This document shows positions 1-7,846 of a stretch of 64,000 nucleotides of DNA, in pieces. A program made the translations under genes and the position numbers. The stretch is from positions 216,934 through 280,933 of the forward strand of contig NZ_PYGI01000001.1 in the NCBI RefSeq assembly GCF_003014615.1, in the 5' to 3' direction. Positions within the stretch are counted from its first letter, which is position 1. Every line of letters begins with the position of its first letter. Below the pieces are notes generated by a model that saw only the letters and a list, made by a program, of their open reading frames with translations, did not search any database and was not told the origin of the DNA. The stretch comes from Marinobacterium halophilum (GTDB taxonomy: Bacteria > Pseudomonadota > Gammaproteobacteria > Pseudomonadales > Balneatricaceae).

Positions 1-324
1 ACGGCGTACCTCGCCGATCAGTTTCAGCAGTGCCAAACCGTCCAGTGCGCCCAGGGGGTGGTTGGCAACGATCATCACCCGGCCCGAGGACGGGATATTC
101 ATTCGCTCCTTGTGGCTGAGGGTGTAGCTGAAATTGAAGTAGTCCAGTACCTGATCGATAAACTCGAAACCGCTGGCGTGCTGGTGGATTTCAAGAAAGC
201 GGTTGATCTCTTGCTCGCGCACCAGTCGACGCAGGCAAAACAGGGTAGAGCGCCTAACTGGCGCGGGTTTACGGACAAACGCAGGATATTTGTTGACCAG
301 TACCTGTTCGACATCGATCTGCAT
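1..324 (-). CDS. Lysophospholipid acyltransferase family protein, 3' end cut off by window edge
   Basis: A reverse-strand reading frame enters from the left edge; 108 N-terminal residues are visible. It starts at the ATG at 324, with a perfect GGAGGTGA ribosome binding site at 331-338. Near the cut end it carries VANHPLGALDG, the His-x5-Asp acyltransferase motif of the PlsC-like/hemolysin-related acyltransferases, preceded by the family's usual N-terminal region (Phe-Ile-Asp-Gln-Val-Leu-Asp-Tyr-Phe). Such enzymes transfer acyl groups to lysophospholipids or ornithine lipids at the inner membrane. The exact substrate cannot be told from this fragment. The family is clear; the rest of the gene is outside the window. 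Confidence 0.8.
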   Translation of the reverse strand, partial: MQIDVEQVLVNKYPAFVRKPAPVRRSTLFCLRRLVREQEINRFLEIHQHASGFEFIDQVLDYFNFSYTLSHKERMNIPSSGRVMIVANHPLGALDGLALLKLIGEVRR

Positions 325-414
325 GTTCAGTCACCTCCATCATCTGTCTCATACACTATGGCGATGCGATGACGGAGGGGTGACGGCTATGTGACGGACA
401 GGTGACAGGTTGAG

Positions 415-585
415 TCAGTCATTGAGGTTTTTCTGCCAGGGATCCTGGTCTTCTGTGCGGCGTCCGCGGTTTTTACGGCGATCCTGCTTACCTGGCTCGA
501 AACGGATCTCTTCACGTCGGTCGGATGACTGGCGGCGATCGGAGGTGTTGCGCCGTTCACGGCCGTTCCATTCCTGTGCGGGCAT
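415..585 (-). CDS. Small, highly charged hypothetical protein (56 aa)
   Basis: A 56-residue frame starting at the ATG at 585, preceded by GGGGAG seven bases upstream, and ending at 415. It begins MPAQEWNGRERRNTSDRRQ and is dominated by repeated Asp-Arg-Arg and Arg-Arg pairs, ending in a short acidic/aromatic tail (DQDPWQKNLND). It has no membrane segment and no cysteine. The repeated basic pairs suggest a disordered RNA- or ribosome-associated peptide, but that is inference only. I have the impression that similar small proteins occur in Pseudomonas relatives. The good ribosome site and tidy gap between neighbours argue that it is real. Confidence 0.6.
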   Translation of the reverse strand: MPAQEWNGRERRNTSDRRQSSDRREEIRFEPGKQDRRKNRGRRTEDQDPWQKNLND

Positions 586-640
586 ATACTTGCTCCCCTG
601 ATGGTTTCGTGCGTGAATACGTTATTAATCTAGATTAGAT

Positions 641-1744
641 ATGGCCCTAATGGAAACTGCGGTAGTTGATACACCCCAATCGGATAAGCATCGAAAAATC
701 ATTCACTTGGACTGTGACTGCTTCTTTGCGGCGGTCGAGATGCTGGCGCACCCCGAGTGGCGTGATGTGCCATTGGCTGTTGGTGGCGCTGCCACCCGGC
801 GTGGCGTTATTGCGACCTGTAATTACCCGGCTCGTCGTTTTGGTATTCACTCGGCCATGCCGACGGCCAAAGCGCTGCAGCTGTGTCCGCATCTGGTGCT
901 GGTGTCCGGCAATATGGCACATTACCGTGAAGTGGCGGAGCAGATCTTTGCCATCTATCGCCGCTTCACCCATCTGATCGAGCCGGTCTCGATTGATGAA
1001 GCCTACCTGGATGTCACCGATAGCACGCTGCTCGGTGGCAGTGCCACCCGTATCGCCGAAGCGGTACGCCAGCAGGTGCGTGAAGAAACCGGTATTACCG
1101 TTTCGGCCGGGGTGGCGCAGAACAAGTTTCTGGCCAAGGTGGCCAGTGACTGGAACAAGCCTGACGGCCTCTGCGTCATTACGCCTGAGCAGCAGGCTGA
1201 GTTCATGGTGCAGCTGCCAGTCAAGAAAATTCCTGGCGTTGGGCCGCGTACCCAGGAAAAGCTGATGGGGCTGGGCGTGGGCACCTGTACTGAATTGCAG
1301 GCACTGTCGCTGGTTGAGTTGCAAAACCACTTTGGCCGTTTTGGCGAGCGCCTGTGGCAGCTGTCGCGCGGAGAAGATACGCGTGAAGTGCGTACCCATC
1401 GTGAACGTAAATCCGTCAGTGTAGAGCACACCTACAGTCAGGACCGGCCGGACTTGGCCAGCTGTATGGATCAGTTGGAGACCTTGATGGCTGATCTGGA
1501 GCAGCGGTATGAACGCCACCGCGAGTCGCGGCAGATACTTGGGTTGGTGGTGAAGGTGAAGTTCAACGATTTTAATCAGACCACGGCAGAATGTCGTTCT
1601 GAACATCCGCATCAGGGGCTGTTTGCATCGTTGCTGGAGGAGGCCTGGCAGCGTGGCTCAAGGCCAGTGCGTCTATTGGGTGTCGGCTACCGGCTGGGGC
1701 CGAAAGAGGAAGAGGCGGAAGCCGAGCAGCTCCCGCTGTTCTGA
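641..1744 (+). CDS. dinB: DNA polymerase IV (Y-family translesion polymerase)
   Basis: 367 residues, close to the usual 350-360 for Pol IV. The first catalytic motif HLDCDCFFAAVE lies at about residues 22-33 and the second, SIDEAYLD, at 117-124; these carry the metal-binding acidic residues of the palm. Helix-hairpin-helix (KIPGVGPRTQEKL) and little-finger regions follow. The C-terminus ends EQLPLF, a typical sliding-clamp binding motif. The protein copies damaged templates without proofreading. The N-terminus is about 15 residues longer than in E. coli; ATG codons at 641 and 650 are both possible starts. I looked for a LexA box upstream and saw none. The stop abuts the opposed hopJ stop with no gap. 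Confidence 0.96.
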   Translation: MALMETAVVDTPQSDKHRKIIHLDCDCFFAAVEMLAHPEWRDVPLAVGGAATRRGVIATCNYPARRFGIHSAMPTAKALQLCPHLVLVSGNMAHYREVAEQIFAIYRRFTHLIEPVSIDEAYLDVTDSTLLGGSATRIAEAVRQQVREETGITVSAGVAQNKFLAKVASDWNKPDGLCVITPEQQAEFMVQLPVKKIPGVGPRTQEKLMGLGVGTCTELQALSLVELQNHFGRFGERLWQLSRGEDTREVRTHRERKSVSVEHTYSQDRPDLASCMDQLETLMADLEQRYERHRESRQILGLVVKVKFNDFNQTTAECRSEHPHQGLFASLLEEAWQRGSRPVRLLGVGYRLGPKEEEAEAEQLPLF

Positions 1745-2101
1745 TCAGCTGGCCTTGCGGCTTAGCGGCTGACCTTCGAACACGATCCCGTCCCAGCCGT
1801 TTACCATGAAGCTGCGGATGTTGCCGTGATCGGTGCCTTCCGGCGTGTTCAGCACGTCGCGGTAAAAGCGGCCGAAGCAGGCGAGCGTTTGCGCCTGATC
1901 CAGTTGCATCAACTGAGCAAAACCGAAAATCTTGCATGAACCTTCATTCTGGCCAGCTTCGTTGAATACAGCCTGATCACCGAGACCGTTGCGGAAAGCG
2001 CAAGGGGTGTAATCAAAATACTCGCTGATGATGGCCATGGTCTCTTCGAAATCCAGGCTGTCATCCTGTCCCAGGCGGGCAATAAATGTATCAAGTGTCA
2101 T
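1745..2101 (-). CDS. HopJ type III effector family protein
   Basis: 118 residues from the ATG at 2101, which has AGGAG six bases upstream; a longer in-frame start at 2155 would overlap panE. The sequence MTLDTFIARL, then FEETMAIISEYFDYTP and GSCKIFGFAQ, matches the HopJ/HopPmaJ family as I remember it. Despite the family name, members are widespread in free-living proteobacteria with no type III secretion, so an effector role is unlikely here; the true function is not known. It lies 32 bases downstream of panE on the same strand and is probably co-transcribed with it. Its stop (TCA on the plus strand) directly follows the dinB stop, together forming TGATCA. Confidence 0.85.
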   Translation of the reverse strand: MTLDTFIARLGQDDSLDFEETMAIISEYFDYTPCAFRNGLGDQAVFNEAGQNEGSCKIFGFAQLMQLDQAQTLACFGRFYRDVLNTPEGTDHGNIRSFMVNGWDGIVFEGQPLSRKAS

Positions 2102-2133
2102 AAACAACTCCTGCAGGTAGGTGATGGCGCGCA

Positions 2134-3090
2134 TTATGCCGTTAGCGGCTGCCATTGCACAGGGCGGATATCCAGTTGCAGCAATCGCTGCACCAGCTCG
2201 GTATTGGGCGCGGACTCACCCAGTTGCAGGCAGCGGCGTATCACCGTTCCGCTGATATCATCCAGTTCCAGCGGGCGGCCTTTTTCCCGGTCGACCAGCA
2301 TGGATGTCTTGATCGCATCGAACTGGCTGATCAGGGTAAACATCTCGTCTACATCACTTTGGGTCAGCTCAACCTTATCGGCGCGAGCAGCGACGGCCGT
2401 TTCCTGCATCATTGCGTAGACCGTTTTGCCCAGAGCCGGGTCTGCCGTGAGGCTGCGGGTGTCGAGACCGGTCAGCGCGCTGAGTGGATTGACGCCGTTG
2501 TTGATCAGCAGCTTCTTCCACAGCTCATGACGGATGTTATCGGTCAGTCGAGTCGGGATCTGGGCAGCGTTCAATGTTTCAACCAGCTGACTCAGCGTGG
2601 CGTCGGGGGCATCGACCTGCGGCCAGCGGCCCATGACCACCTGAGCGGGGCCTTTGGCTTCGATGTGGCCGGGCGCGAGAATATGCCCGCCGATCCGTAC
2701 AGCCAAACCGCCCAGCGTACGCTCGACACCGATGGCCGAGGCGATCAACGGCTCGTTATCAACCCCGTTTTGCAGTGACAGCACCGGCGTGTTTGCCGGT
2801 TGCAGCCACTCGGCACAGGTATCCAGCCAGTCACGGGTTGCCCCGGATTTGAGTGCCAGCATGATCAGGTCATAGTCGGCACATGTGTGTTGAGCCAGAA
2901 GCTGCTCCATCGACAGAGCCTCCACCGGGGCGCAGAAGTGCAACGCTTCATGTTCAACGGTCAGTCCTTGTTGCTGCATGGCCTGCAGATGTGCGCCGCG
3001 GGCCACAAACGTGACCGGGTGCCCGGCATTGAGCAAACGAGCGCCATAGTAGCAACCGATTCCGCCGGCACCGATAATCAGAACCTTCAT
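2134..3090 (-). CDS. panE: 2-dehydropantoate 2-reductase (ketopantoate reductase)
   Basis: 318 residues. The N-terminus MKVLIIGAGGIGCYYGARL is the NADPH-binding Rossmann motif of PanE. The middle has LQNGVDNEP and the KLLINNGVNPLSAL segment containing the catalytic Lys and substrate-binding Asn. It reduces ketopantoate to pantoate in pantothenate (coenzyme A) synthesis in the cytoplasm. The C-terminal domain contains DREKGRPLELDDISG, typical of the family's active-site loop. It starts at 3090, preceded by GGAGGTGCAGG. The hopJ-family gene follows 32 bases downstream. No other pan gene is nearby. Confidence 0.95.
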   Translation of the reverse strand: MKVLIIGAGGIGCYYGARLLNAGHPVTFVARGAHLQAMQQQGLTVEHEALHFCAPVEALSMEQLLAQHTCADYDLIMLALKSGATRDWLDTCAEWLQPANTPVLSLQNGVDNEPLIASAIGVERTLGGLAVRIGGHILAPGHIEAKGPAQVVMGRWPQVDAPDATLSQLVETLNAAQIPTRLTDNIRHELWKKLLINNGVNPLSALTGLDTRSLTADPALGKTVYAMMQETAVAARADKVELTQSDVDEMFTLISQFDAIKTSMLVDREKGRPLELDDISGTVIRRCLQLGESAPNTELVQRLLQLDIRPVQWQPLTA

Positions 3091-3199
3091 CCTGCACCTC
3101 CGTTATTCAGGAGTGATCGGTTTTACCTTAAAACGCCTTGAGGATAAACCGTATGCTCTGGGATCACGTAGATGCATTAATGCAACTGGAGGCACAGAG

Positions 3200-3520
3200 A
3201 TGAAAATTGCACTGAATGAAGTCAAGAAACAGCTGGGGCAGGTAGAGCGCCTGGTGCTACGGGCATTTGAAAGCAGCATGTATCTGGTACAGGTGCAGTT
3301 GAAGCATGGCGAGGAATTGCTCAACGTCTGCGACGATAAAGGTACTATTTTACGCTTCAACAGTCAGCTGGATGCCAAGTTTCCGTTCAAGGGCCTTGGC
3401 ATTACCGACACGGTACTGGTTCACGAAAGTCCCTATAACGAAATGATCGGTATGCCTGCTGCAGCGAGTCCGGCACCGCTGGAGGTGAAGTTGGCTAACC
3501 CTGATCAGGATTACTCGTAA
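3200..3520 (+). CDS. DUF6482 family protein
   Basis: 106 residues from the ATG at 3200, which has GGAGG about eight bases upstream; the longer frame from 3113 lacks a ribosome site. It shows a 'YLVQVQLKHGEELLNVCDDKG' type beta-rich stretch followed by TVLVHESPYNEMIGMP. I recognise this pattern as DUF6482, small cytoplasmic proteins common in Pseudomonas and relatives, with the conserved 'LVH...(D/E)M.GM' ending. No function is established. It has no signal peptide or membrane segment. It stands alone between panE (divergent) and an unrelated membrane protein. Confidence 0.65.
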   Translation: MKIALNEVKKQLGQVERLVLRAFESSMYLVQVQLKHGEELLNVCDDKGTILRFNSQLDAKFPFKGLGITDTVLVHESPYNEMIGMPAAASPAPLEVKLANPDQDYS

Positions 3521-3659
3521 GTTGTACAGAGGTGTTTTGTTTGCAAAAGTCCTTATACTGACCGCCAAACCCACGCGGTACCGATGCCTGCTATGACTCT
3601 GGTAACGCTGGAAGGTTAAACACCAAACGTTTTATAGCTATCGGGTTCATGGAGGATGT

Positions 3660-4073
3660 ATGGGGTTGGTATTAGGGCCGTTGGTGCTGTTCTGGTTTGC
3701 GGCAATGATGTTTTCACTGCGTATGGGTTACGTGGTGTTGAGTGGCAAGGGATTTTTTCCATTTATCATCGTTGTTGTGGCGGTCGCGGTAATAGTGGCA
3801 TTGGCCTATGTCAGTGTCGGCCTGTTCAAGTTCATGGGTAGGGAAACGCTGTGGGCGTTTGAGATACCGTTCTTCTTTGCGGCCAACAAGGTGTCTATTG
3901 CCCTGTTCCTGTCTGCGGCATTGGTTTATCTGTTTGCGCTTCACCACATTGAACAGGATGTGGTGAAAGCACTGCTGTTTGTGGTCCCCTTCTCTGTCTC
4001 AACGGCTACCCTGATGGGTATCTTTAGTTCGGATACCTTTATCGAGACGTACAACATCACCCGCACGTACTAG
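3660..4073 (+). CDS. Hypothetical four-helix inner-membrane protein
   Basis: 137 residues, strongly hydrophobic. Four likely membrane helices lie at about residues 3-25, 32-57, 72-95 and 100-122. A GGAGG sits at 3651-3655, four bases before the ATG at 3660. I do not recognise the family, and there are no charged motifs suggesting catalysis or ion transport. The preceding gene ends 139 bases upstream and the next encodes an exported protein, so no operon partner suggests a role. The reading frame and ribosome site make it a convincing gene; its function is unknown. Confidence 0.75.
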   Translation: MGLVLGPLVLFWFAAMMFSLRMGYVVLSGKGFFPFIIVVVAVAVIVALAYVSVGLFKFMGRETLWAFEIPFFFAANKVSIALFLSAALVYLFALHHIEQDVVKALLFVVPFSVSTATLMGIFSSDTFIETYNITRTY

Positions 4074-4143
4074 GGTTTATCCAGTCAATCGGACTGAACA
4101 CGGCGATGGCTCTTTTTTCACATAACAGGTTATGGGGCATGAC

Positions 4144-4704
4144 ATGCGACAGTTTAAAACCTCCGTCCTTGTTTCACTGACATCAATATTCCTTACCGGC
4201 GCGGCCTACGCGGATTCTCTGACGCTGAGCAGTAACGATATCGCCCATGGCGAGTTCATGAGCAAGGCACAGGAGTTTAAAGGTTTTGGCTGTGATGGTG
4301 GTAATGTATCACCGCAGTTATCCTGGTCGGGTGCGCCGGAAGGCACTCAAGCCTTCGCGGTTTTTGTCTACGACCCGGACGCGCCCACGGGCAGTGGTTG
4401 GTGGCACTGGCAAATTGTTAATATCCCCGCTGATGTGAATAGTTTGCCTGCGGGCGCGGGCACGCCGGGCAGCGGTAGCATCCCCCAGGGCAGCATCCAG
4501 ATCGACAATGATTACGGTACCAAAGGCTTTGGCGGAGCCTGCACACCGAAAAAGAACGGTGCTCACCGTTACCAATTCACGGTACATGCGCTGTCGCAAA
4601 AACTGGAACTGCCGGAGAATGCCTCGGGTGCGTTGACCGGCTATATGGTGAATGCTCATTCATTGGCGTCCAGTACGATACAGGCCTTGTATAAGCGCGA
4701 TTAG
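4144..4704 (+). CDS. Exported YbhB/YbcL-type Raf kinase inhibitor-like (PEBP) protein
   Basis: 186 residues from the ATG at 4144, which has GGGG six bases upstream; an in-frame ATG at 4132 is possible but poorly spaced. Residues 1-24 form a signal peptide (hydrophobic VSLTSIFLTGAAYA, cleavage after Ala-Tyr-Ala). The mature part has the phosphatidylethanolamine-binding-protein hallmarks DPDAPTGSGWWHWQIVNIP and, later, GAHRYQFTVHAL. Bacterial members are periplasmic or cytoplasmic proteins of uncertain function; ligand binding is conserved. The family assignment is secure, the function is not. Confidence 0.88.
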   Translation: MRQFKTSVLVSLTSIFLTGAAYADSLTLSSNDIAHGEFMSKAQEFKGFGCDGGNVSPQLSWSGAPEGTQAFAVFVYDPDAPTGSGWWHWQIVNIPADVNSLPAGAGTPGSGSIPQGSIQIDNDYGTKGFGGACTPKKNGAHRYQFTVHALSQKLELPENASGALTGYMVNAHSLASSTIQALYKRD

Positions 4705-4790
4705 TCGAGTGAATGTTCAAGCAGACGCGCAGGTGCGCGTTTGGCTTGGCAGCATGTGCCCGAGTTCTTCACACGTCAGTATGGTTATCC

Positions 4791-5318
4791 ATGAGTCAGC
4801 CTAAAAAACCGAACTACCTCAGCGGGTACAGTCCAGATGTTCAGCAGCAGGTGCAGGCGTTGCTGGAGAACAATACATCCGGTGCCTGGTTGCTGAAGAA
4901 ATATCCTCAGGCGCATGAGTTGGCGTCGGAAAAGGCGTTGTATGCCTATGCCCAAGGTATCAAAAATCAGTTTATGCGCAGTTCAGCGCCGATCAGCAAG
5001 GTCATTTACGATGACAAGATTCACATCATCAATAATGCCTTGGGTCTGCATACGTATGTGTCACGGGTGCAGGGCAATAAGCTGAAAGCGAAAAACGAGG
5101 TGCGGATTTCGTCCCTGTTTCGCAAGGTGCCTGAGCCATTGTTGCGGATGATTCTGGTGCATGAACTGGCGCACCTGCGCGAGAAGGATCACGACAAGGC
5201 GTTTTATAAACTCTGCTGTTATATGGAGTCGGATTACCACCAGCTGGAGTTTGATCTGCGTGTGTACCTGTGTCACCGAGATCGTTTTGGTGATTTGTGG
5301 GGCAGGTCGGTGGATTAA
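4791..5318 (+). CDS. YgjP-like M48-family metallopeptidase
   Basis: 175 residues from the ATG at 4791 (MSQPKKPNYL); the longer frame from 4713 has no ribosome site and an implausible Cys-rich leader. The motif HELAHLREKDHDKAFYKLC carries the zinc-binding HExxH and a further His/aspartate set typical of the YgjP/DUF45 metal-dependent hydrolases. The C-terminus is charged (HRDRFGDLW). E. coli YgjP is a UTP-pyrophosphatase-like or peptidase-like protein of uncertain substrate, so the biochemical reaction is left open. It lacks a signal peptide and should be cytoplasmic. Confidence 0.85.
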   Translation: MSQPKKPNYLSGYSPDVQQQVQALLENNTSGAWLLKKYPQAHELASEKALYAYAQGIKNQFMRSSAPISKVIYDDKIHIINNALGLHTYVSRVQGNKLKAKNEVRISSLFRKVPEPLLRMILVHELAHLREKDHDKAFYKLCCYMESDYHQLEFDLRVYLCHRDRFGDLWGRSVD

Positions 5319-5368
5319 CCACGGCGGTTAGCCGGCCGTAAGCGGAGTATACAAGGCTGGGTATACAA

Positions 5369-5393
5369 AATAGCCGGCACTAGGCCGGCTATT
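5369..5393 (-). terminator. Intrinsic terminator of metG, possibly bidirectional
   Basis: A perfect 10-bp stem AATAGCCGGC / GCCGGCTATT with a five-base loop (ACTAG). On the minus strand the stem runs into TTTTG, suiting termination of metG, whose stop lies a few bases away. On the plus strand the T-run is poor, so it may end the YgjP transcript less efficiently. Confidence 0.75.
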
Positions 5394-5401
5394 GTCACAG
5401 A

Positions 5402-7444
5402 TTACTTGATTCGCATGCCGGGCTGTGCGCCTGCGTGCGGTTCCAGAATCCACAGATCTTCACCGCCCGGGCCAGCGGCCAAGACCATGCCTTCGGACAT
5501 GCCGAACTTCATTTTGCGCGGTGCCAGGTTGGCAACCATGACGGTCAGTTTGCCTTCCAGATCTTCCGGCTTGTAGGCGGATTTGATACCGGCGAAAACG
5601 TTGCGGGTCTCGCCGCCCAGGTCCAGCGTCAGTCGCAGCAGTTTGTCGGCACCTTCCACATGTTCAGCCTTGGCGATTTTGGCGACACGCAGGTCAACCT
5701 TGGCAAAGTCCGGGAACTCAATGGTTTCGGCAACCGGTTCCTTGCTTAGCTCGGTTTCGGCAACGGGCGTTGCAGCGGCAACTTGCGGCTGGGCCTGCAG
5801 GCTCTGTTTGGAATCTTCGATCAGCGCTTCGATGGTGGTTTCGTCAACACGCTGCATCAGCGGTTTGAACTTGTTGATCTTGTGATCCAGCAGCGGCTCC
5901 TTGACGGCATCCCAGGCCAGGGTGTCGATGTTCAGGAACTCGCACGCCTGTTCGGCCACTTCCGGCAGTACCGGTGCCAGGTAGCTGATGATCACGCGGA
6001 ACAGGTTGATGCCCATGCTGCAGCATGCCTGTACTTCCGCTTCCTTGCCTTCCTGTTTGGCCAGTACCCAAGGCTCGGCGGTATCGATGTACTGGTTGGC
6101 CTTGTCGGCGAGATGCATGATTTCACGCATGGCGCGGCCGTATTCGCGCTTCTCGTAGGCGTCGGCGACCACGTCACCCAACGCTACCGCTTCCTGATAC
6201 AGGGCTGCATCAGCCAGGGTACTGTCGAGCTGGCCGTCGAATTTTTTCTTGATGAAGCCGGCGCAGCGGCTGGCGATATTGACGACCTTGTTGACCAGGT
6301 CGGCGTTCACGCGGAAGCGGAAGTCTTCCAGGCTCAGGTCGATATCGTCGATGCCGGAACCCAGTTTGGCGGCGAAGTAATAACGCAGGTACTCTGGACG
6401 CAGGTGGTTCAGGTAGGTCTCGGCCATGATGAAGGTGCCGCGTGACTTGGACATCTTCTGGCCGTTGACGGTCAGGAAGCCGTGGCAGAATACGCCGGTC
6501 GGGGTGCGGAAGCCTGCGCCTTTAAGTTCGGCGGGCCAGAACAGGGTATGGAAGTAGGCGATGTCCTTGCCGATGAAGTGGTACAGCTCGGCGTCGGAGC
6601 CTTCTTTCCAGTACTCGTCAAAATCGACATCGTTCTTGTCGCACCAGTTCTTGAAGCTGGCCATGTAACCGATCGGCGCGTCCATCCAGACGTAGAAGTA
6701 CTTGCCCGGTGCGTCCGGAATTTCGAAGCCCCAGTAAGGCGCGTCGCGGGAGATATCCCATTCCTGCAGGCCGGATTCGAACCACTCATTGAGTTTGTGG
6801 ATCATCTGGGTCTGTACGTGTTCGTTGACCCAGGTCCGCAGAAACTCTTCAAAATCACCCAGTTTGAAGAAGTAGTGCTCAGACTCCTTCTCGATTGGTG
6901 TGGCACCGGAGATGGCGGAGTAGGCGTTCTTCAGCTCGGTGGGCTGATAGGTTGCACCACAGGCTTCGCAGGAATCGCCGTACTGGTCCTTGGCGCCACA
7001 CTTGGGGCAGTCGCCCTTGATGAAGCGGTCCGGCAGGAACATGTTCTTCACCGGATCGTAGGCCTGGGTGATAGTGCGACGGCTGATGTGGCCGGCGTCA
7101 CGCAGGCGCTCGTAGATCAGCGCGGAGAAGTGGCGGTTTTCTTCGGAGTGGGTGGAGTAGTAGTTGTCGAAGTTGACCATAAAACCGGCAAAGTCGCGCT
7201 GATGCTCGGCGCTGACCTGGTCGATCAGTTCCTGCGGGTTTTTGCCCATCTGGTCGGCCTTGAGCATGATCGGCGTGCCGTGTGCGTCATCGGCACAGAC
7301 ATACGTGCAGTTATGACCACGCTGCTTCTGGAAACGAACCCAGATGTCAGTCTGGATATACTCGACCAGATGGCCCAGATGGATGGGGCCATTGGCATAG
7401 GGCAGGGCACTGGTGACGAGAATCTTGCGCTTGCTGTCGGACAT
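5402..7444 (-). CDS. metG: Methionyl-tRNA synthetase
   Basis: 680 residues, the full length of the long bacterial form. The class I HIGH motif is IHLGHL at about residues 21-26, the zinc-binding knuckle is [18 protein letters not shown] near residue 145, and KMSKSRGTF carries the KMSKS loop. The last hundred residues ([11 protein letters not shown] through [13 protein letters not shown]) form the EMAP-II-like tRNA-binding and dimerisation domain. It charges tRNA-Met for initiation and elongation. Its first 45 codons and upstream region lie inside a tandem 253-bp duplication, so it may be expressed from two copies of its promoter. Confidence 0.98.
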   Translation of the reverse strand: MSDSKRKILVTSALPYANGPIHLGHLVEYIQTDIWVRFQKQRGHNCTYVCADDAHGTPIMLKADQMGKNPQELIDQVSAEHQRDFAGFMVNFDNYYSTHSEENRHFSALIYERLRDAGHISRRTITQAYDPVKNMFLPDRFIKGDCPKCGAKDQYGDSCEACGATYQPTELKNAYSAISGATPIEKESEHYFFKLGDFEEFLRTWVNEHVQTQMIHKLNEWFESGLQEWDISRDAPYWGFEIPDAPGKYFYVWMDAPIGYMASFKNWCDKNDVDFDEYWKEGSDAELYHFIGKDIAYFHTLFWPAELKGAGFRTPTGVFCHGFLTVNGQKMSKSRGTFIMAETYLNHLRPEYLRYYFAAKLGSGIDDIDLSLEDFRFRVNADLVNKVVNIASRCAGFIKKKFDGQLDSTLADAALYQEAVALGDVVADAYEKREYGRAMREIMHLADKANQYIDTAEPWVLAKQEGKEAEVQACCSMGINLFRVIISYLAPVLPEVAEQACEFLNIDTLAWDAVKEPLLDHKINKFKPLMQRVDETTIEALIEDSKQSLQAQPQVAAATPVAETELSKEPVAETIEFPDFAKVDLRVAKIAKAEHVEGADKLLRLTLDLGGETRNVFAGIKSAYKPEDLEGKLTVMVANLAPRKMKFGMSEGMVLAAGPGGEDLWILEPHAGAQPGMRIK

Positions 7445-7529
7445 CGTTGGCTCTGAGTCGGTTAAGTATAAAAGAAGGCAGCTATTCTACGCCGGATTGA
7501 TCTCTGAATGAAGGCTGAGGGCGGCTGTG

Positions 7530-7697
7530 CTAGAATCCGCCGCCCGATAGACCCACAGCCCGATTATGACCACGCTGCTTCTGGAAACGAACCCAGATGT
7601 CAGTCTGGATATACTCGACCAGATGGCCCAGATGGATGGGGCCATTGGCATAGGGCAGGGCACTGGTGACGAGAATCTTGCGCTTGCTGTCGGACAT
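7530..7697 (-). pseudogene. 5' fragment of metG created by the tandem duplication
   Basis: Copy 2 of the duplication carries the metG start (ATG at 7697) and codons 1-45 through Gly-His-Asn. The junction then switches the frame to unrelated codons ([10 protein letters not shown]) and stops at 7530-7532, giving a 55-residue product. It retains the HIGH-motif strand but no zinc knuckle, KMSKS loop or anticodon domain, so it cannot aminoacylate. It has the same leader as the real gene and may be translated into a useless peptide. Confidence 0.85.
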
Positions 7698-7780
7698 CGT
7701 TGGCTCTGAGTCGGTTAAGTATAAAAGAAGGCAGCTATTCTACGCCGGATTGATCTCTGAATGAAGGCTGAGGGCGGCTG

Positions 7781-7789
7781 TGCTAGAAT
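7781..7789 (+). promoter_or_regulatory. Putative extended -10 promoter for trmA
   Basis: TGCTAGAAT fits the extended -10 pattern TGn-TAnAAT about 58 bases before trmA. I saw no well-spaced -35, which extended -10 promoters do not require. The same element occurs at 7528-7536 in the first duplication copy, so trmA may have two promoters in tandem. Confidence 0.35.
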
Positions 7790-7846
7790 CCGCCGCCCGA
7801 TAGACCCACAGCCCGATCGATCACTTTAGAGTACAGAGGTTAGCCG

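Larger units (their letters stand above)
7311..7816. repeat. Exact 253-bp tandem direct duplication spanning the metG 5' end and metG-trmA promoter region
   Basis: Bases 7311-7563 and 7564-7816 read identically over all 253 positions that I compared, followed by one more shared base. The unit contains the first 45 codons of metG (minus strand), its leader, and the region upstream of trmA. The first copy belongs to intact metG; the second contains an orphan metG 5' fragment. The junction is clean, with no insertion-sequence ends. A recent duplication or an assembly artefact are both possible. Confidence 0.95.

Noticed and set aside
601..640. LexA box upstream of dinB
   Set aside because: I searched both strands for CTGT-N8-ACAG and found no acceptable match.
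641..1744. Long reverse-strand frame of over 300 codons within dinB
   Set aside because: The plus strand encodes full Pol IV motifs; the reverse frame has low-complexity composition and no ribosome site.
1745..2101. HopJ as evidence of a type III secretion system
   Set aside because: No secretion genes are in the window and the family is common in non-pathogens.
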